Source: Jhaorihella thermophila | GTDB taxonomy: Bacteria; Pseudomonadota; Alphaproteobacteria; Rhodobacterales; Rhodobacteraceae | Assembly (NCBI RefSeq): GCF_900108275.1 | Contig: NZ_FNVD01000013.1 | Location: forward strand, 18,475 to 82,474 | Reading direction: 5' to 3' | Length of the DNA: 64,000 nt | In this document: piece after piece, positions 42,853 through 52,138 of the stretch | How the letters are laid out: each line of letters opens with the position of its first letter | Numbering within the stretch: position 1 is the stretch's first letter | Made by a program: the position numbers and the translations under genes | Notes under the pieces: generated by a model | Databases searched by the model: none | Seen by the model: only the letters and a program-made list of their open reading frames with translations | What the model was told of the DNA's origin: nothing

Positions 42853-43536
42853 ATGGACGCTGCCGTGAACACCACTCCCGCGGTTCTGATCCTTCTCGGC
42901 CCTCCGGGCGCCGGGAAGGGCACGCAGGCGCGGATGCTTCAGGATCGGTTCGGACTGGTCCAGCTCTCCACCGGCGATCTGCTGCGCGCGGCCGTGGCGG
43001 CGGGCACCGAAGCCGGCCGCGCGGCACAGGCGGTGATGGAGGCGGGCGAGCTGGTCAGCGATGATATCGTGATCGCGATCCTGCGCGACCGGCTGGCCGA
43101 ACCGGACTGCGCCCGCGGCGTGATCCTCGACGGGTTCCCGCGCACGACCGTCCAGGCCGAGGCGCTGGACGCGCTGCTCGCCGAAACCGGGCAGAAGATC
43201 AACGCTGCGGTGTCGCTCGAAGTCGAAGACGCGGCGATGGTCACGCGCATTTCGGGCCGCTACACCTGTGCGAACTGTGGCGAGGGCTGGCACGACAGCT
43301 TCAAACAGCCGGCGCAGAACGGCATCTGCGACAAATGCGGCGGGACCGCGTTTACGCGCCGCGCCGACGACAACGCCGAAACCGTGGCCAGCCGTCTGGC
43401 CGCCTATCACGCCCAGACCGCGCCGCTGATCGCCTATTACCGCGACAAGGGCGTGCTGCGGGAAATCGACGCGATGGGCGAAATCGACGCCATCGCCGCC
43501 GACCTGGCGCGGATCGTGGAACAGGCCACCTGCTGA
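42853..43536 (+). CDS. adk: Adenylate kinase, zinc-binding LID type
   Basis: A 227-residue long-form adenylate kinase (AMP + ATP to 2 ADP). The P-loop is LLGPPGAGKGTQ (residues about 14-25); the NMP-binding region has TGDLLRAAVAAGTEAG. The LID holds four cysteines in CANCGEGW and CDKCGG, so it binds zinc. An adk directly after acs makes sense because Acs releases AMP. A strong terminator follows. Confidence 0.95.
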   Translation: MDAAVNTTPAVLILLGPPGAGKGTQARMLQDRFGLVQLSTGDLLRAAVAAGTEAGRAAQAVMEAGELVSDDIVIAILRDRLAEPDCARGVILDGFPRTTVQAEALDALLAETGQKINAAVSLEVEDAAMVTRISGRYTCANCGEGWHDSFKQPAQNGICDKCGGTAFTRRADDNAETVASRLAAYHAQTAPLIAYYRDKGVLREIDAMGEIDAIAADLARIVEQATC

Positions 43537-43556
43537 CCGCCTTCCGTTGCGATTCG

Positions 43557-43592
43557 GACGCCGCGCGCTTCTGCGCGGCGTCTTTTCTTTTT
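43557..43592 (+). terminator. Strong intrinsic terminator after adk
   Basis: A perfect 10-bp stem (GACGCCGCGC with its complement) with a 6-nt loop is followed by TTTTCTTTTT. It lies 20 bp after the adk stop and ends the acs-adk unit. Confidence 0.93.
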
Positions 43593-43683
43593 CGGCCCCC
43601 TCCCGACCGTTGCCGTTGCGGGCATGGACAAACCCGGCCGTCCATGGCACCCCAACAGGTCAGGACCACTACGCACGAAACCC

Positions 43684-44181
43684 ATGAGCGAAAAGACCAT
43701 CATCCCCGGCCCGGATACCGCCCGCGCCTATCGCGAGGCGCTGGCCTGTTTCGGAACGGGTGTCACCGTGGTGACGACCATGACGGAACGGGGCCCTCTG
43801 GCGATGACGGCCAATTCCTTCGCCAGCGTCTCGCTGGATCCACCGCTGGTGCTGTGGTGCCCGGCCCGCGCGTCCTTGCGGCACGACGCCTTCGTCGCCG
43901 CGGACCGCTACGCGATCCACGTCATGGCCGAAGAGCAGCAGGACATCGCCATGCATTTCGCCCGGACCGGGGATGACTTCCACGGCATTGACTGGACGCT
44001 CGCCAACGACCTGCCCATCCTGTCGGGTTGTCTCGCCCGTTTCGAATGCCGCCGCACCGCCGTGCACCCCGGCGGGGACCACTCCATCGTCGTGGGCCAG
44101 GTGCAAAGCGCCACCTTCCACACCGGCAAGGGGCTGATGTTCAAGCACGGCGCCTATGGCGGGTTCTTTCCGCTGGACTGA
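43684..44181 (+). CDS. Flavin reductase domain protein
   Basis: A 165-residue FMN-binding flavin reductase (HpaC/DIM6 family). The fold opens with ALACFGTGVTVVTTMTERG and continues with MTANSFASVSLDPPLVLWC, which bind FMN, then GRTGDDF-like ARTGDDFHG. Members supply reduced flavin to two-component monooxygenases, but no monooxygenase is adjacent. ATG at 43684 is preferred; upstream frame to 43624 does not resemble the family. It converges on a small gene with a 6-bp gap. Confidence 0.9.
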   Translation: MSEKTIIPGPDTARAYREALACFGTGVTVVTTMTERGPLAMTANSFASVSLDPPLVLWCPARASLRHDAFVAADRYAIHVMAEEQQDIAMHFARTGDDFHGIDWTLANDLPILSGCLARFECRRTAVHPGGDHSIVVGQVQSATFHTGKGLMFKHGAYGGFFPLD

Positions 44182-44187
44182 ACGAAC

Positions 44188-44412
44188 TCAGAACCGCCCG
44201 ATCCGCCGGGTCAGCTTTGCCATCTGCCGGACCCGCCGCGCGGTCTGCTTCGCCTGCCGCCGTTGCGCGCGCTCGTCCGGCGCGGGCCGGCGTTCGGGGT
44301 CACGCGCCTGCCCACGGCTGGCATAGGCGTCGATCCCCGCATTTATCCCGAAGTTGATGAAACGCCGCAGAACCTGGCGTATCACCATGTTGATCAACCG
44401 GTTCGCATTCAT
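44188..44412 (-). CDS. Small basic protein, unknown function
   Basis: A 74-residue protein rich in Arg and Gln. The N-terminal part is amphipathic (NANRLINMVIRQVLRRFINFGINAGIDAYASRG shortened: INMVIRQVLRRFINFGINAG), and the C-terminal half is strongly basic. AGAGGA lies six bases before the ATG. No known domain is recognised. The amphipathic helix may bind membranes. Confidence 0.65.
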   Translation of the reverse strand: MNANRLINMVIRQVLRRFINFGINAGIDAYASRGQARDPERRPAPDERAQRRQAKQTARRVRQMAKLTRRIGRF

Positions 44413-44528
44413 GACTGGTCCTCTCGCTGCCCACACCCCTTATATCATCCGATTGCGCCGATTGCTGGGCAGGTTTCCGGCAAACGGTTGGCCCCCCCTG
44501 CCTGCCAAAGCCGCATCCCAATAGCCGC

Positions 44529-44617
44529 TCCTGCTTCTTTCTGGGCGCAAATACCCCGGGGGGCGCGGGGGGCGGCGCCCCCCGCCTCGGTCGGATTGGC
44601 GCAGCCAATCCGAAACG
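44529..44617 (+). repeat. Intergenic double-hairpin repeat, copy B
   Basis: It opens CTCCTGCTTCTTTCTGG and AAATACCCCGGGGGGCG. A 9-bp GCGGGGGGC stem with GGC loop and a 9-bp CGGATTGGC stem with GCA loop follow. It ends five bases before the scpB stop on the minus strand, so it probably terminates the scp operon. Confidence 0.85.
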
Positions 44618-44621
44618 CCCG

Positions 44622-45281
44622 CTATTCGTCGAACAACTCGGGCTGACCCTCGCCGCCCGCCTCCTCTTCGTCCTCTCCCCCGACGCCCAGCGGCATCGCA
44701 CCCGGTGGCGGACGGCTTTCCAACAGCCCCGCGGCACGCAACTCCTTCAGCCCCGGCAGATCCCGCGCGCTCTCCAGCCCGAAATGATCCAGAAATTCCG
44801 GCGTCACCACAAAGGTCACCGGCCGCCCCGGCGTCATCTTGCGCCGCCCAAACCGGATCCAGCCCATCTCGAGCAGCTGGTCGATCGTGCCGCGGCTAAC
44901 GCTCACACCGCGGATCTCTTCGATCTCGGCGCGGGTGCAGGGCTGGTGATAGGCGATGATCGCCAGCGTCTCGATCGCCGCGCGGGACAGCTTGCGCTGC
45001 TCCACCGTCTCCTTCTGCATCAGAAAGCCCAGATCCGGCGCGGTGCGGATCGCCCAGGCGTCGCCCACACGCACCACCCGCACGCCGCGCCCCTCGTAGC
45101 GCCGGCGCAGATGCGCCACCGCCTCTGCCGCGTCGCAGCCATGCGGCATCCGCGCCTCCATGTCGCGGATCGTCACCGGCTCGGCGCTGGCGAACAGCAT
45201 CGCCTCAACCATGCGCTCCTGTTCGGCCATCGGCGGGGCCTCGAACAGGCTCTCGGTGATGTCCTCTTCCCGTTCGTCCAT
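44622..45281 (-). CDS. scpB: Segregation and condensation protein B
   Basis: A 219-residue ScpB, the dimeric winged-helix (kleisin-interacting) subunit of the SMC condensin-like complex. The two winged-helix domains are visible; the second has KLSRAAIETLAIIAYHQPCTRAEIEEIRGV as KLSRAAIETLAIIAYHQP. The C-terminal tail is acidic (DEEEAGGEGQ). ATG at 45281 overlaps the scpA stop by one base (TGATG), which fixes the start. The protein helps chromosome compaction and segregation. Confidence 0.95.
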   Translation of the reverse strand: MDEREEDITESLFEAPPMAEQERMVEAMLFASAEPVTIRDMEARMPHGCDAAEAVAHLRRRYEGRGVRVVRVGDAWAIRTAPDLGFLMQKETVEQRKLSRAAIETLAIIAYHQPCTRAEIEEIRGVSVSRGTIDQLLEMGWIRFGRRKMTPGRPVTFVVTPEFLDHFGLESARDLPGLKELRAAGLLESRPPPGAMPLGVGGEDEEEAGGEGQPELFDE

Positions 45282-46069
45282 CAATGCTTGTCCTTCCTGC
45301 GCAGCTGGATCGGCGCGAACATCTCCGCCTGCCGGATCTCCAGATGCCCCTCCTTCACCAACTCCAGCGAGGCGGCAAAGGTCGCTGCCGTAGCCGACCG
45401 CCGCCGCACAGGGTCCGTCTCCCATCCGTCGGGCAGATAACTTGTCAGATCGGTCCACGTGCCCGCAAAGCCGATCAGCGGCCGCATTCGTTCCAGCGCC
45501 TGTTCCATGGTAAAGACCGAATCGCGATCCATCACGAAGGGGCGGAACTCGTCACGGGTGCGGATTCGGGCATAGGCCTGCATCAGTTCGAGAAGCGTCG
45601 CCGAATAGGTCACGCGCCGCACGCGCGTCACGTCCTCGGACTGGCCGCGGGCGAAGAAATCCCGCCCCAGCCGGTCCCGCGCCATCAGCCGCGCGGCCAT
45701 GTCCCGCATCGCCTGCAACCGCTCCAGCTGAAAGGCCAGATGCGCCGCCAGTTCCTCGCCCGACGGCCCTTCCTCGGCCGGGTCCGGCGGCAGCAGAAGG
45801 CGGGACTTCAGAAAGGCCAGCCAGGCCGCCATCACCAGATAGTCGGCGGCCAGTTCGATCCGCAGCGCCTTGGCGCGGTCGACGAAGGCCAGATACTGCC
45901 GGGCCAGTTGCAGCACCGAGATCCGGCGCAGATCCACCTTCTGCGTGCGCGACAGCGTCAGCAGCACGTCCAGCGGCCCCTCGAACCCGTCCACATCGAC
46001 GATCAGGGCCTCGGCGGCCAGCCGCTCCTGCACCGACATCTGATCTTCGCGAAAGAGGTCTTCGGTCAT
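45281..46069 (-). CDS. scpA: Segregation and condensation protein A (kleisin)
   Basis: A 262-residue kleisin. The N-terminus contains FEGPLDVLLTLSRTQKVDL, and the LAADYLVMAAWLAFLKSRLLLP segment is diagnostic. The C-terminal part binds SMC. I chose ATG at 46069, four bases after the nagZ stop codon. It is coupled to scpB. No smc gene is in the window. Confidence 0.95.
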   Translation of the reverse strand: MTEDLFREDQMSVQERLAAEALIVDVDGFEGPLDVLLTLSRTQKVDLRRISVLQLARQYLAFVDRAKALRIELAADYLVMAAWLAFLKSRLLLPPDPAEEGPSGEELAAHLAFQLERLQAMRDMAARLMARDRLGRDFFARGQSEDVTRVRRVTYSATLLELMQAYARIRTRDEFRPFVMDRDSVFTMEQALERMRPLIGFAGTWTDLTSYLPDGWETDPVRRRSATAATFAASLELVKEGHLEIRQAEMFAPIQLRRKDKH

Positions 46070-46073
46070 CTGG

Positions 46074-47066
46074 TCATCCGCGCATGAGGTCGGAAAGGTC
46101 CGACTCGGCCGCGCGAATGTCAAGCGGAAGCGGCGCGCTCCGGCAGGCCAGCGCCGCCTCGGCCCGCGCCTGCGCGGCGGGGGTCATGCGTCCGGCGGCT
46201 TCGGCCACGGCGGCGCGGTCGGCCAGCGAAGCGTTGCACAGCAGCACCACGTCACAGCCCGCCGCCAGGGACTGACGGGCGATATCCGCAAGGTTCCCGC
46301 GCAGCGCCTTCATCGAAATGTCGTCGGTCATGATCAGCCCGCCAAACCCGATCTCGTCACGGATGAGCCGCATCACCGCCGGCGACAGGGTGGCAGGCAC
46401 CGGGTCGATCGCGTCATAGACCAGATGCGCCGTCATCCCCATCGGCAGATCGTTCAGCGCGCGGAACGCGGCGAAATCGCTCGCCGCCAGATCTTCGGCC
46501 GGCGCGTCCACATGCGGCAGGTCCAGATGGCTGTCCTGTTGCGCCCGTCCATGGCCGGGAATGTGCTTCAGCACCGGCAGAACCCCGCCATCCAGCAGCC
46601 CCCGCGCGACCGCCCGTCCCAGCCGGACGACAGTTTCGGCGTCAAATCCGTAACAGCGGTTCTTCAGAAAGGGATGCGTCTCGGGCCGCGCCACATCCGC
46701 CTGCGGCGCGCAATTGGCGTCGATCCCCAGCGCCCGCAATTCCTCGGCGATCAGGCGATAGCGCAGATACATTGCCCGTTCCGCCCGCGCCCCGGCGGCC
46801 TGCGCGAAGTCCAGCGGCGGGGTCCAGTCGCGCGCCAGCGGCGGGCGCAACCGCTGCACCCGGCCGCCTTCCTGGTCGATCAAGATCGGGCAATCGCGGC
46901 CCACGGCCTCGCGAAAGTCGCCGCACAGGGCGCGGACTTGATCCGGACCGTCGATGTTGCGGGCGAACAGGATGAAGCCGAACGGGTCAGCCTCGCGGAA
47001 CAGCGCGCTTTCTTCGGCCGACAGCCGCAGCCCCTCGGCATCCAGGATCGTCGCGCCGAAACTCAC
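46074..47066 (-). CDS. nagZ: Beta-N-acetylhexosaminidase (peptidoglycan recycling)
   Basis: A 330-residue GH3 enzyme that removes GlcNAc from anhydromuropeptides in the cytoplasm. The family signature LKHIPGHGRAQQDSHLDLP contains the catalytic His/Asp dyad, and MTDDISMKAL carries the nucleophile Asp. An early segment ILIDQEGGRVQRL is also typical. It overlaps the SPOR gene by four bases and precedes scpA. It lacks a signal peptide, as expected. Confidence 0.95.
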   Translation of the reverse strand: MSFGATILDAEGLRLSAEESALFREADPFGFILFARNIDGPDQVRALCGDFREAVGRDCPILIDQEGGRVQRLRPPLARDWTPPLDFAQAAGARAERAMYLRYRLIAEELRALGIDANCAPQADVARPETHPFLKNRCYGFDAETVVRLGRAVARGLLDGGVLPVLKHIPGHGRAQQDSHLDLPHVDAPAEDLAASDFAAFRALNDLPMGMTAHLVYDAIDPVPATLSPAVMRLIRDEIGFGGLIMTDDISMKALRGNLADIARQSLAAGCDVVLLCNASLADRAAVAEAAGRMTPAAQARAEAALACRSAPLPLDIRAAESDLSDLMRG

Positions 47067-48019
47067 CGCACCGTGACCGGGACACAGTCGGCGCCCTCGG
47101 CCACCAGCGCGGCACAGAATCGGCGCGAGTCGGCGAGATCCTCGAACCCCATCACCCGCAACCGATAGAAGGTCCGTCCACCGCTGCTGGCCTGTTCGAC
47201 TACGCGCCGCTTGCCGGCCATGTAATCGCCAAAGCGCGCCTCGAACCGGCCCCAGGCCTCGCGGGCCATCTCGGCCGAAAGATAGGCGCCCAGCTGCACC
47301 AGCCGCGTGCCCTTGGGCAGCGAGGCCGGGTCCACATCCAGCGCCACCTCTGGCTCCTTCACGGCGACCCGGGTTTCGACCGGCACCTTGCGAGCGGGCC
47401 GGGCCATCGGGCGCAGCGACAGCTTGACCCCCGGCGCGTCCAGAACCGCCGGCCGCGGTTCGGACGCCGGGCTGGCCACGACACGGGCGGCGACCCGCTT
47501 GGCACCGGTGCCATCGGCCAGTGGCGCCGGGTGCTCTATCCGGGCCGAGACCTTGATCGGCTTCACCTTGCCCGTCAGTTCGTCCACCAGCTGCGCGACT
47601 TCGGCATCCGACATGGTTTGGGCCGAAGCGGGCGCCTCCGCCGCGACCGGCGACAGTTTCGCCTCGGGCAAGTCCTCGTCGGTCAGCGCCACGGGCCTGG
47701 GCGCCAGCACCACCCGTTCGGGCGGTTCCGCCGCCGCGCCTTCGGCGGCGATCCGGTTCACGGCCAGCCCCTGGTAATCGGCCGCCTCGCCTCCGGGATC
47801 CTTGGGCTGCACCCGCATCGGCCCTTCGAGCGCCCGCACCACGGGAACACCGCTCACGTCGCGCATCATCAGCTTGTAGCCCCAGACGCCGATCCCGACC
47901 ACAAGCGCCAGAGACGTCAGGGCGCCGGCGATGCTGATGAGGTTGCCAACCGCGTTGCCGTCTGATTCCGGACTCCCGTCCTGCGGGCCGTAATTGCCCG
48001 GGTAATCGATATCCGCCAT
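47063..48019 (-). CDS. SPOR-domain cell envelope protein
   Basis: A 318-residue bitopic membrane protein. A single transmembrane helix lies near residues 26-48. A long disordered Ala/Pro-rich periplasmic linker follows. The C-terminal about 75 residues form a SPOR domain (RLVQLGAYLSAEMA, then RLRVMGFEDLADSRRFC), which binds denuded peptidoglycan at the septum. The position between argS and nagZ is conserved in Rhodobacterales. It ends inside the nagZ start. Confidence 0.92.
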   Translation of the reverse strand: MADIDYPGNYGPQDGSPESDGNAVGNLISIAGALTSLALVVGIGVWGYKLMMRDVSGVPVVRALEGPMRVQPKDPGGEAADYQGLAVNRIAAEGAAAEPPERVVLAPRPVALTDEDLPEAKLSPVAAEAPASAQTMSDAEVAQLVDELTGKVKPIKVSARIEHPAPLADGTGAKRVAARVVASPASEPRPAVLDAPGVKLSLRPMARPARKVPVETRVAVKEPEVALDVDPASLPKGTRLVQLGAYLSAEMAREAWGRFEARFGDYMAGKRRVVEQASSGGRTFYRLRVMGFEDLADSRRFCAALVAEGADCVPVTVR

Positions 48020-48106
48020 CTCTGCCTCACTGCCCTCTGGCGCGGAAATCGCCGCGCCACGGGTTCATTGCCTGTTTGCCACGAACCGGCAGTCCGGCGG
48101 CTTGGG

Positions 48107-49852
48107 TTACCGCATCTCTTGGGCCGGTTCGACGCCAAGAATACCAAGACCGGCGGAAATGACAACGGCCACGGCCCGCGCCAGCGCCATTTTGGCCTGG
48201 CTCGTGGCCGCGTCGCCCTCTTGCAGGAACCGCAGTTCGGGCAGATCGTTGCCCCGGTTCCACAGCGCGTGGAAGTCGCCCGCAAGTTCATAGAGGTAGA
48301 ATGCGATCCGGTGCGGTTCATGCAGGCGCGCGGCGATCTCCACCAGCCGCGGCCACTCGGCCAGTTTCTTCGCCACCGCGATCTCGGCCTCGTGCGAGAG
48401 CTTCGACAGATCCGCCGCGCGCAGGGTCGCGTCGTCGGCGGCGATCCCCGCCTCGGCCGCCTTGCGCATCACGCTCATCACCCGGGCATGGGCGTATTGG
48501 ACATAGAAGACCGGGTTCTCCCGGCTCTGCTCCAGCACCTTGTCGAAATCGAAGTCCAGCGGCGCGTCGTTCTTGCGGGTCAGCATCACGAACCGCGTCA
48601 CGTCCGGGCCCACCTGGTCCACCACGTCGCGCAGGGTGACGAAGTTGCCCGCGCGTTTCGACATCTTGAACGGTTCGCCGTTCTTCCACAGCTTGACCAG
48701 CTGCGTCAGCTTGATGTCCAGCGGCACACGCCCGTCCGACAGCGCCGACACCGCGGCCTTCATCCGCTTGACATAGCCGCCATGGTCGGCGCCGAAGACG
48801 TCGATCAACTGATCGAAGCCGCGCGTGATCTTGTCATAGTGATAGGCGATGTCGGGGGCGAAATAGGTCCAGCTGCCGTCCGATTTCTGGATCGGCCGGT
48901 CCACGTCGTCGCCATGCGCGGTGGACCGGAACAGCAACTGCTCGCGCGGCTCCCAGTCCTCGGGCATCTTGCCCTTGGGCGGCTCCAGCACGCCGCGATA
49001 GATCAGCCCCTTCTCACGCAGCGCCTCGATCGCCGCCTCGATCCGGCCCGTGCCATAAAGCGACTTTTCGCTGAAGAACACGTCCATCACAACGCCCAGC
49101 GCGGCGAGGTCTTCGCGGATCAGGGCCATCATCTCGTCGGTGGCGAATTCGCGGATCTCCGCCAGCCACACGCTTTCGGGCTGGCCGACCCACCGGTCGC
49201 CCTTCATCTCGGCCAGCTTCTGCCCCACCGGAATCAGATAGTCGCCGGGATAGGTGCCTTCCTCGAAGGCGACCTCCTGTCCCAGTGCCTCCAGATAGCG
49301 CAGATAGACAGACCGGGCGAGTACATCGACCTGCGCGCCACCATCGTTGATGTAATACTCGCGCGTCACGTCGTGGCCGGTATAGTCCAGCAGGCTCGCC
49401 AGCGCATCGCCGAACACCGCCCCGCGCGTGTGCCCCACATGCAGCGGCCCGGTCGGATTGGCGCTGACATATTCCACGTTGACCTTCTGGCCCGCGCCCA
49501 TGTCCGACCGGCCGTAATCGATGCCATGCTCCAGAATGCCCGCGACGATCCCCCGCCAGACGCCCGGCGCCAGCCGCAGGTTGATGAAGCCGGGTCCCGC
49601 CACCTCGGCCACCTCGATCCGCGCGTCCGTGGCCAGACGCGGCGCCAACGCCTCGGCGATGTCGCGCGGCTTGCGCCTTGCCGCCTTGGCCAGCACCATC
49701 GCCGCATTGGTCGCCATGTCGCCATGGGCGGTATCGCGCGGCGGCTCCACCGACACGTTGTCGAACGCCACATCGCCGGGCAGTTCGCCGCCCGCCTGCA
49801 TCTGCTCGAGCGCCCCGATCACGAGGCCCCGGATTTCCGCAAAAAGGTTCAT
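48107..49852 (-). CDS. argS: Arginyl-tRNA synthetase
   Basis: A 581-residue class I aminoacyl-tRNA synthetase. The HIGH motif appears as [16 protein letters not shown], and the KMSK-like motif as [12 protein letters not shown]. The N-terminal Add1 domain and the C-terminal DALR anticodon domain are in place, and the length is typical. The start ATG is at 49852. It heads the argS-SPOR-nagZ-scpA-scpB run, 87 bp upstream of the SPOR gene. Confidence 0.97.
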   Translation of the reverse strand: MNLFAEIRGLVIGALEQMQAGGELPGDVAFDNVSVEPPRDTAHGDMATNAAMVLAKAARRKPRDIAEALAPRLATDARIEVAEVAGPGFINLRLAPGVWRGIVAGILEHGIDYGRSDMGAGQKVNVEYVSANPTGPLHVGHTRGAVFGDALASLLDYTGHDVTREYYINDGGAQVDVLARSVYLRYLEALGQEVAFEEGTYPGDYLIPVGQKLAEMKGDRWVGQPESVWLAEIREFATDEMMALIREDLAALGVVMDVFFSEKSLYGTGRIEAAIEALREKGLIYRGVLEPPKGKMPEDWEPREQLLFRSTAHGDDVDRPIQKSDGSWTYFAPDIAYHYDKITRGFDQLIDVFGADHGGYVKRMKAAVSALSDGRVPLDIKLTQLVKLWKNGEPFKMSKRAGNFVTLRDVVDQVGPDVTRFVMLTRKNDAPLDFDFDKVLEQSRENPVFYVQYAHARVMSVMRKAAEAGIAADDATLRAADLSKLSHEAEIAVAKKLAEWPRLVEIAARLHEPHRIAFYLYELAGDFHALWNRGNDLPELRFLQEGDAATSQAKMALARAVAVVISAGLGILGVEPAQEMR

Positions 49853-49930
49853 CTATCAGATCCCGTCAGTTCGCCGCGCGGTTTAACACGGGCAGCGGCA
49901 AGGTCAATCACCCGCCGGCCTGCGCCCGGT

Positions 49931-49965
49931 CCTTCATCTTGCCCCAAATACTCCCGCCGGAGGCA
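49931..49965 (+). repeat. Partial intergenic repeat, copy E
   Basis: CTTCATCTTGCCCCAAATACTC matches the opening of copy D, but instead of the long G/C hairpins a short CCGCCGGAGG-type stretch follows. It lies between dgt and argS, downstream of the dgt stop. It looks like a truncated or diverged copy. Confidence 0.6.
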
Positions 49966-49972
49966 TGGCGCG

Positions 49973-51163
49973 TCAGCGCCATTCCCCCGCCTGCCCGGGC
50001 CCCGACGCGCGCCTCTCAAGCACCCTCCCGCCGGTCAGCCGCGCATGCTCCTGCAGCGCAAAGCGGTCCGTCATGCCCGAAATGTAATCCGACACCAGCC
50101 GCGCCAGCTGCGTCTCGTCGCAACACGCCGCCACATCGCCTTGCCAGCGCGCGGGCATCAGGGCGGGATCGTCCATATAGAGCGCGAACAGCTCCTCCAC
50201 CACCTTCGCCACCCGCGCCCGGATCTCCATGACCGAAGGCGCGCGATACATCCGCCGGAACAGAAAGGCGCGGATCGCCTTCAGATCCGACCACAGCCCG
50301 CCGGAAAACTGCACCACCGGCCGCCCCGCCGCGCGGATCTCCTCGACGCTCCGCGCGTCCACCCCGGCCAGCAGCGCCTTTGCCGTCTCGATCACGTCCT
50401 CGACCATCACGCCAAAGAAGCGCCGCAACGCTTCATGCCGCCGCCGCCCGGATTCCAGCCCCGGATACCGCGCATCCACCTCGGCATAGGCGTCACGCAG
50501 AACCGGCAATTCCGCCAGTTCGTCATCCGCAAACAACCCCGCCCGCAGCCCGTCATGCAGATCGTGGTTGTTGTATGCGATGTCATCCGACAGCGCCGCC
50601 ACCTGCGCCTCTGCGCTCGCATGGGTGGCCAGTTCCAGGTCGTGCCGGGCATCGTATTCCGCCAGCGCCCAGGGCAGGTCGCCCACCACCGGCCCGTTGT
50701 GCTTGGCAATCGCCTCCAGCGTCTCCCATGTCAGGTTCAGCCCGTCGAACTCGGCATAGTGCCGCTCCAGCGCGGTCACGATCCGGATCGCCTGCGCGTT
50801 GTGGTCGAACCCGCCATATGGGGCCATCAGCGCATGCAGCGCATCCTCCCCGGTGTGCCCGAAGGGCGTGTGACCCAGGTCATGCGCCAGCGCCACCGCC
50901 TCGGTCAGTTCGGCGTTCAGCCCCAGCGCCCCGGCGATGGTGCGTCCCACCTGCGCCACCTCGATCGAATGGGTCAGACGCGTGCGGTAATAGTCGCCTT
51001 CGTGTTCGACAAAGACCTGGGTCTTGTGCTTGAGCCGCCGGAAGGCGCTGGAATGAATGATCCGGTCTCGGTCGCGCTGAAAGCAGGTCCGGAAGTGGCT
51101 TTCCTCCTCGGGCACCAGCCGCCCGCGGCTGCGTCCCGGATCCGAGGCATAGGGCGCCTTCAT
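49973..51163 (-). CDS. dgt: dGTP triphosphohydrolase-like HD protein
   Basis: A 396-residue HD-domain nucleotide hydrolase of the dGTPase-like group (type 2). Metal-binding motifs: FRRLKHKTQVFVEH upstream, RLTHSIEVAQ, and ALAHDLGHTPFGHTGED carrying the HD pair. Members cleave dNTPs to nucleoside plus triphosphate and affect the dNTP pool. It is divergent from the erpA-type gene with 76 bp between the starts. Confidence 0.92.
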   Translation of the reverse strand: MKAPYASDPGRSRGRLVPEEESHFRTCFQRDRDRIIHSSAFRRLKHKTQVFVEHEGDYYRTRLTHSIEVAQVGRTIAGALGLNAELTEAVALAHDLGHTPFGHTGEDALHALMAPYGGFDHNAQAIRIVTALERHYAEFDGLNLTWETLEAIAKHNGPVVGDLPWALAEYDARHDLELATHASAEAQVAALSDDIAYNNHDLHDGLRAGLFADDELAELPVLRDAYAEVDARYPGLESGRRRHEALRRFFGVMVEDVIETAKALLAGVDARSVEEIRAAGRPVVQFSGGLWSDLKAIRAFLFRRMYRAPSVMEIRARVAKVVEELFALYMDDPALMPARWQGDVAACCDETQLARLVSDYISGMTDRFALQEHARLTGGRVLERRASGPGQAGEWR

Positions 51164-51177
51164 CTGCGGTTGTGTCC

Positions 51178-51206
51178 TTGTCGCCTGTCCCGGGCGTTTC
51201 TATATT
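51178..51206 (+). promoter_or_regulatory. Probable promoter of the iron-sulfur carrier gene
   Basis: TTGTCG (51178-51183) and TATATT (51201-51206) are spaced by 17 bp, about 34 bp before the start codon at 51240. CCGGAGAC provides a ribosome site. Confidence 0.55.
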
Positions 51207-51239
51207 GCACCCCGCGACAGATGGAAACCGGAGACGCAC

Positions 51240-51563
51240 ATGCAACTTCCCCCCAAGGTCACCGACCGCGCCTTTGCCCGCCTGGCCGAAATCGGCGCGG
51301 CACGACAGGGCAAGGCGCTGCGCGTCGCCGTCGAGGGCGGCGGCTGCTCGGGGTTTCAGTATCTGATCGACCTCGACACGCCGAAAGAGGACGACCTCGT
51401 GCTCGAAGGCAACGGCGAAAAGGTGGTGGTGGACGCGGTTTCGTTGCCGTTTCTGTCCAACGCGGTGATCGACTTCTCGCAGGAACTGATCGGCGCGCGC
51501 TTCGTGATCGACAACCCCAACGCCACTTCATCCTGCGGCTGCGGCACATCGTTTTCGATCTGA
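51240..51563 (+). CDS. erpA: A-type iron-sulfur carrier (ErpA/IscA family)
   Basis: A 107-residue HesB/IscA-type protein that delivers Fe-S clusters to apo-proteins. The three ligand cysteines are C36 (EGGGCSGFQY), C99 and C101 (SSCGCGTSFSI). The ErpA versus IscA assignment is by similarity of the whole sequence and lack of an isc/suf cluster nearby, so the symbol is provisional. It converges on the next gene with an 8-bp gap. Confidence 0.9.
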   Translation: MQLPPKVTDRAFARLAEIGAARQGKALRVAVEGGGCSGFQYLIDLDTPKEDDLVLEGNGEKVVVDAVSLPFLSNAVIDFSQELIGARFVIDNPNATSSCGCGTSFSI

Positions 51564-51570
51564 CCGTGCC

Positions 51571-51903
51571 TCACTCCGAAGCCGGCGGCTGGCCACCCGA
51601 CAGGCACATCTCCATCCACTGCGCCCCCAGATCGACCTTTCGCAATTCGCGCTTCTTCATCCCGTAAACCGCGCCCGCGAAAATCGGGATGGCGTTGTTG
51701 TAGCGCGCCGGCCAGTCCGGCTTGCTCCGGGCGATCGCCTCGGCCACCTTCTTTTCCCGCACCCCGTCCAACCGCGCCTTCTGCACGGCTGCGGCCACCT
51801 GCGCCTGATAGCGGCAGTCCTCTTCCTTCGACAACTGCGCCTCCTGCGCCATGACGGCACCGGCCAGCAAGGCCGGAAAAACGGCAGCGGTGACGAACTT
51901 CAT
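51571..51903 (-). CDS. Small secreted protein, unknown function
   Basis: A 110-residue protein with an N-terminal Sec signal (KFVTAAVFPALLAGAVMA, cleaved before QEAQ). The mature part has two cysteines (in EDCRYQAQ and MEMCLSGG), probably a disulfide in the periplasm. No further domain is recognised. ATG at 51903; frame continuing upstream is not coding. It lies between the Fe-S carrier and the soxG terminator repeat. Confidence 0.75.
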   Translation of the reverse strand: MKFVTAAVFPALLAGAVMAQEAQLSKEEDCRYQAQVAAAVQKARLDGVREKKVAEAIARSKPDWPARYNNAIPIFAGAVYGMKKRELRKVDLGAQWMEMCLSGGQPPASE

Positions 51904-52042
51904 CCCTTCGATCCCCGGATCTGGTTGCGATGCTCGGACCGACCCTAAACCATGACGCGGATCGATGGAACCGCCGCGGTGCACGGATCGATGCCACGCC
52001 TCAGGGAAATCGCCTCCCTCCCCCGTCCTGAAATGGCCCGGC

Positions 52043-52130
52043 GTCCCGCTTCTTTCTGGTGCGAAATACCCCGGGGGGCGCGGGGGGCAGCGCCCCCCGC
52101 ATCGGTCGGATTGGCACAGCCGATCCGAAA
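52043..52130 (+). repeat. Intergenic double-hairpin repeat, copy C
   Basis: It has the CGCTTCTTTCTGG and AAATACCCCGGGGGGCG opening. A 9-bp GCGGGGGGC stem with AGC loop and a CGGATTGGC / GCCGATCCG stem follow; the single T-G change keeps pairing as a wobble. It lies just after the soxG stop (minus strand) and probably terminates the sarcosine oxidase operon. Confidence 0.85.
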
Positions 52131-52138
52131 CCCTCCCA

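Noticed and set aside
43557..44181. Adenylate kinase and flavin reductase as one operon
   Set aside because: A strong intrinsic terminator with a T-tract lies directly after adk.
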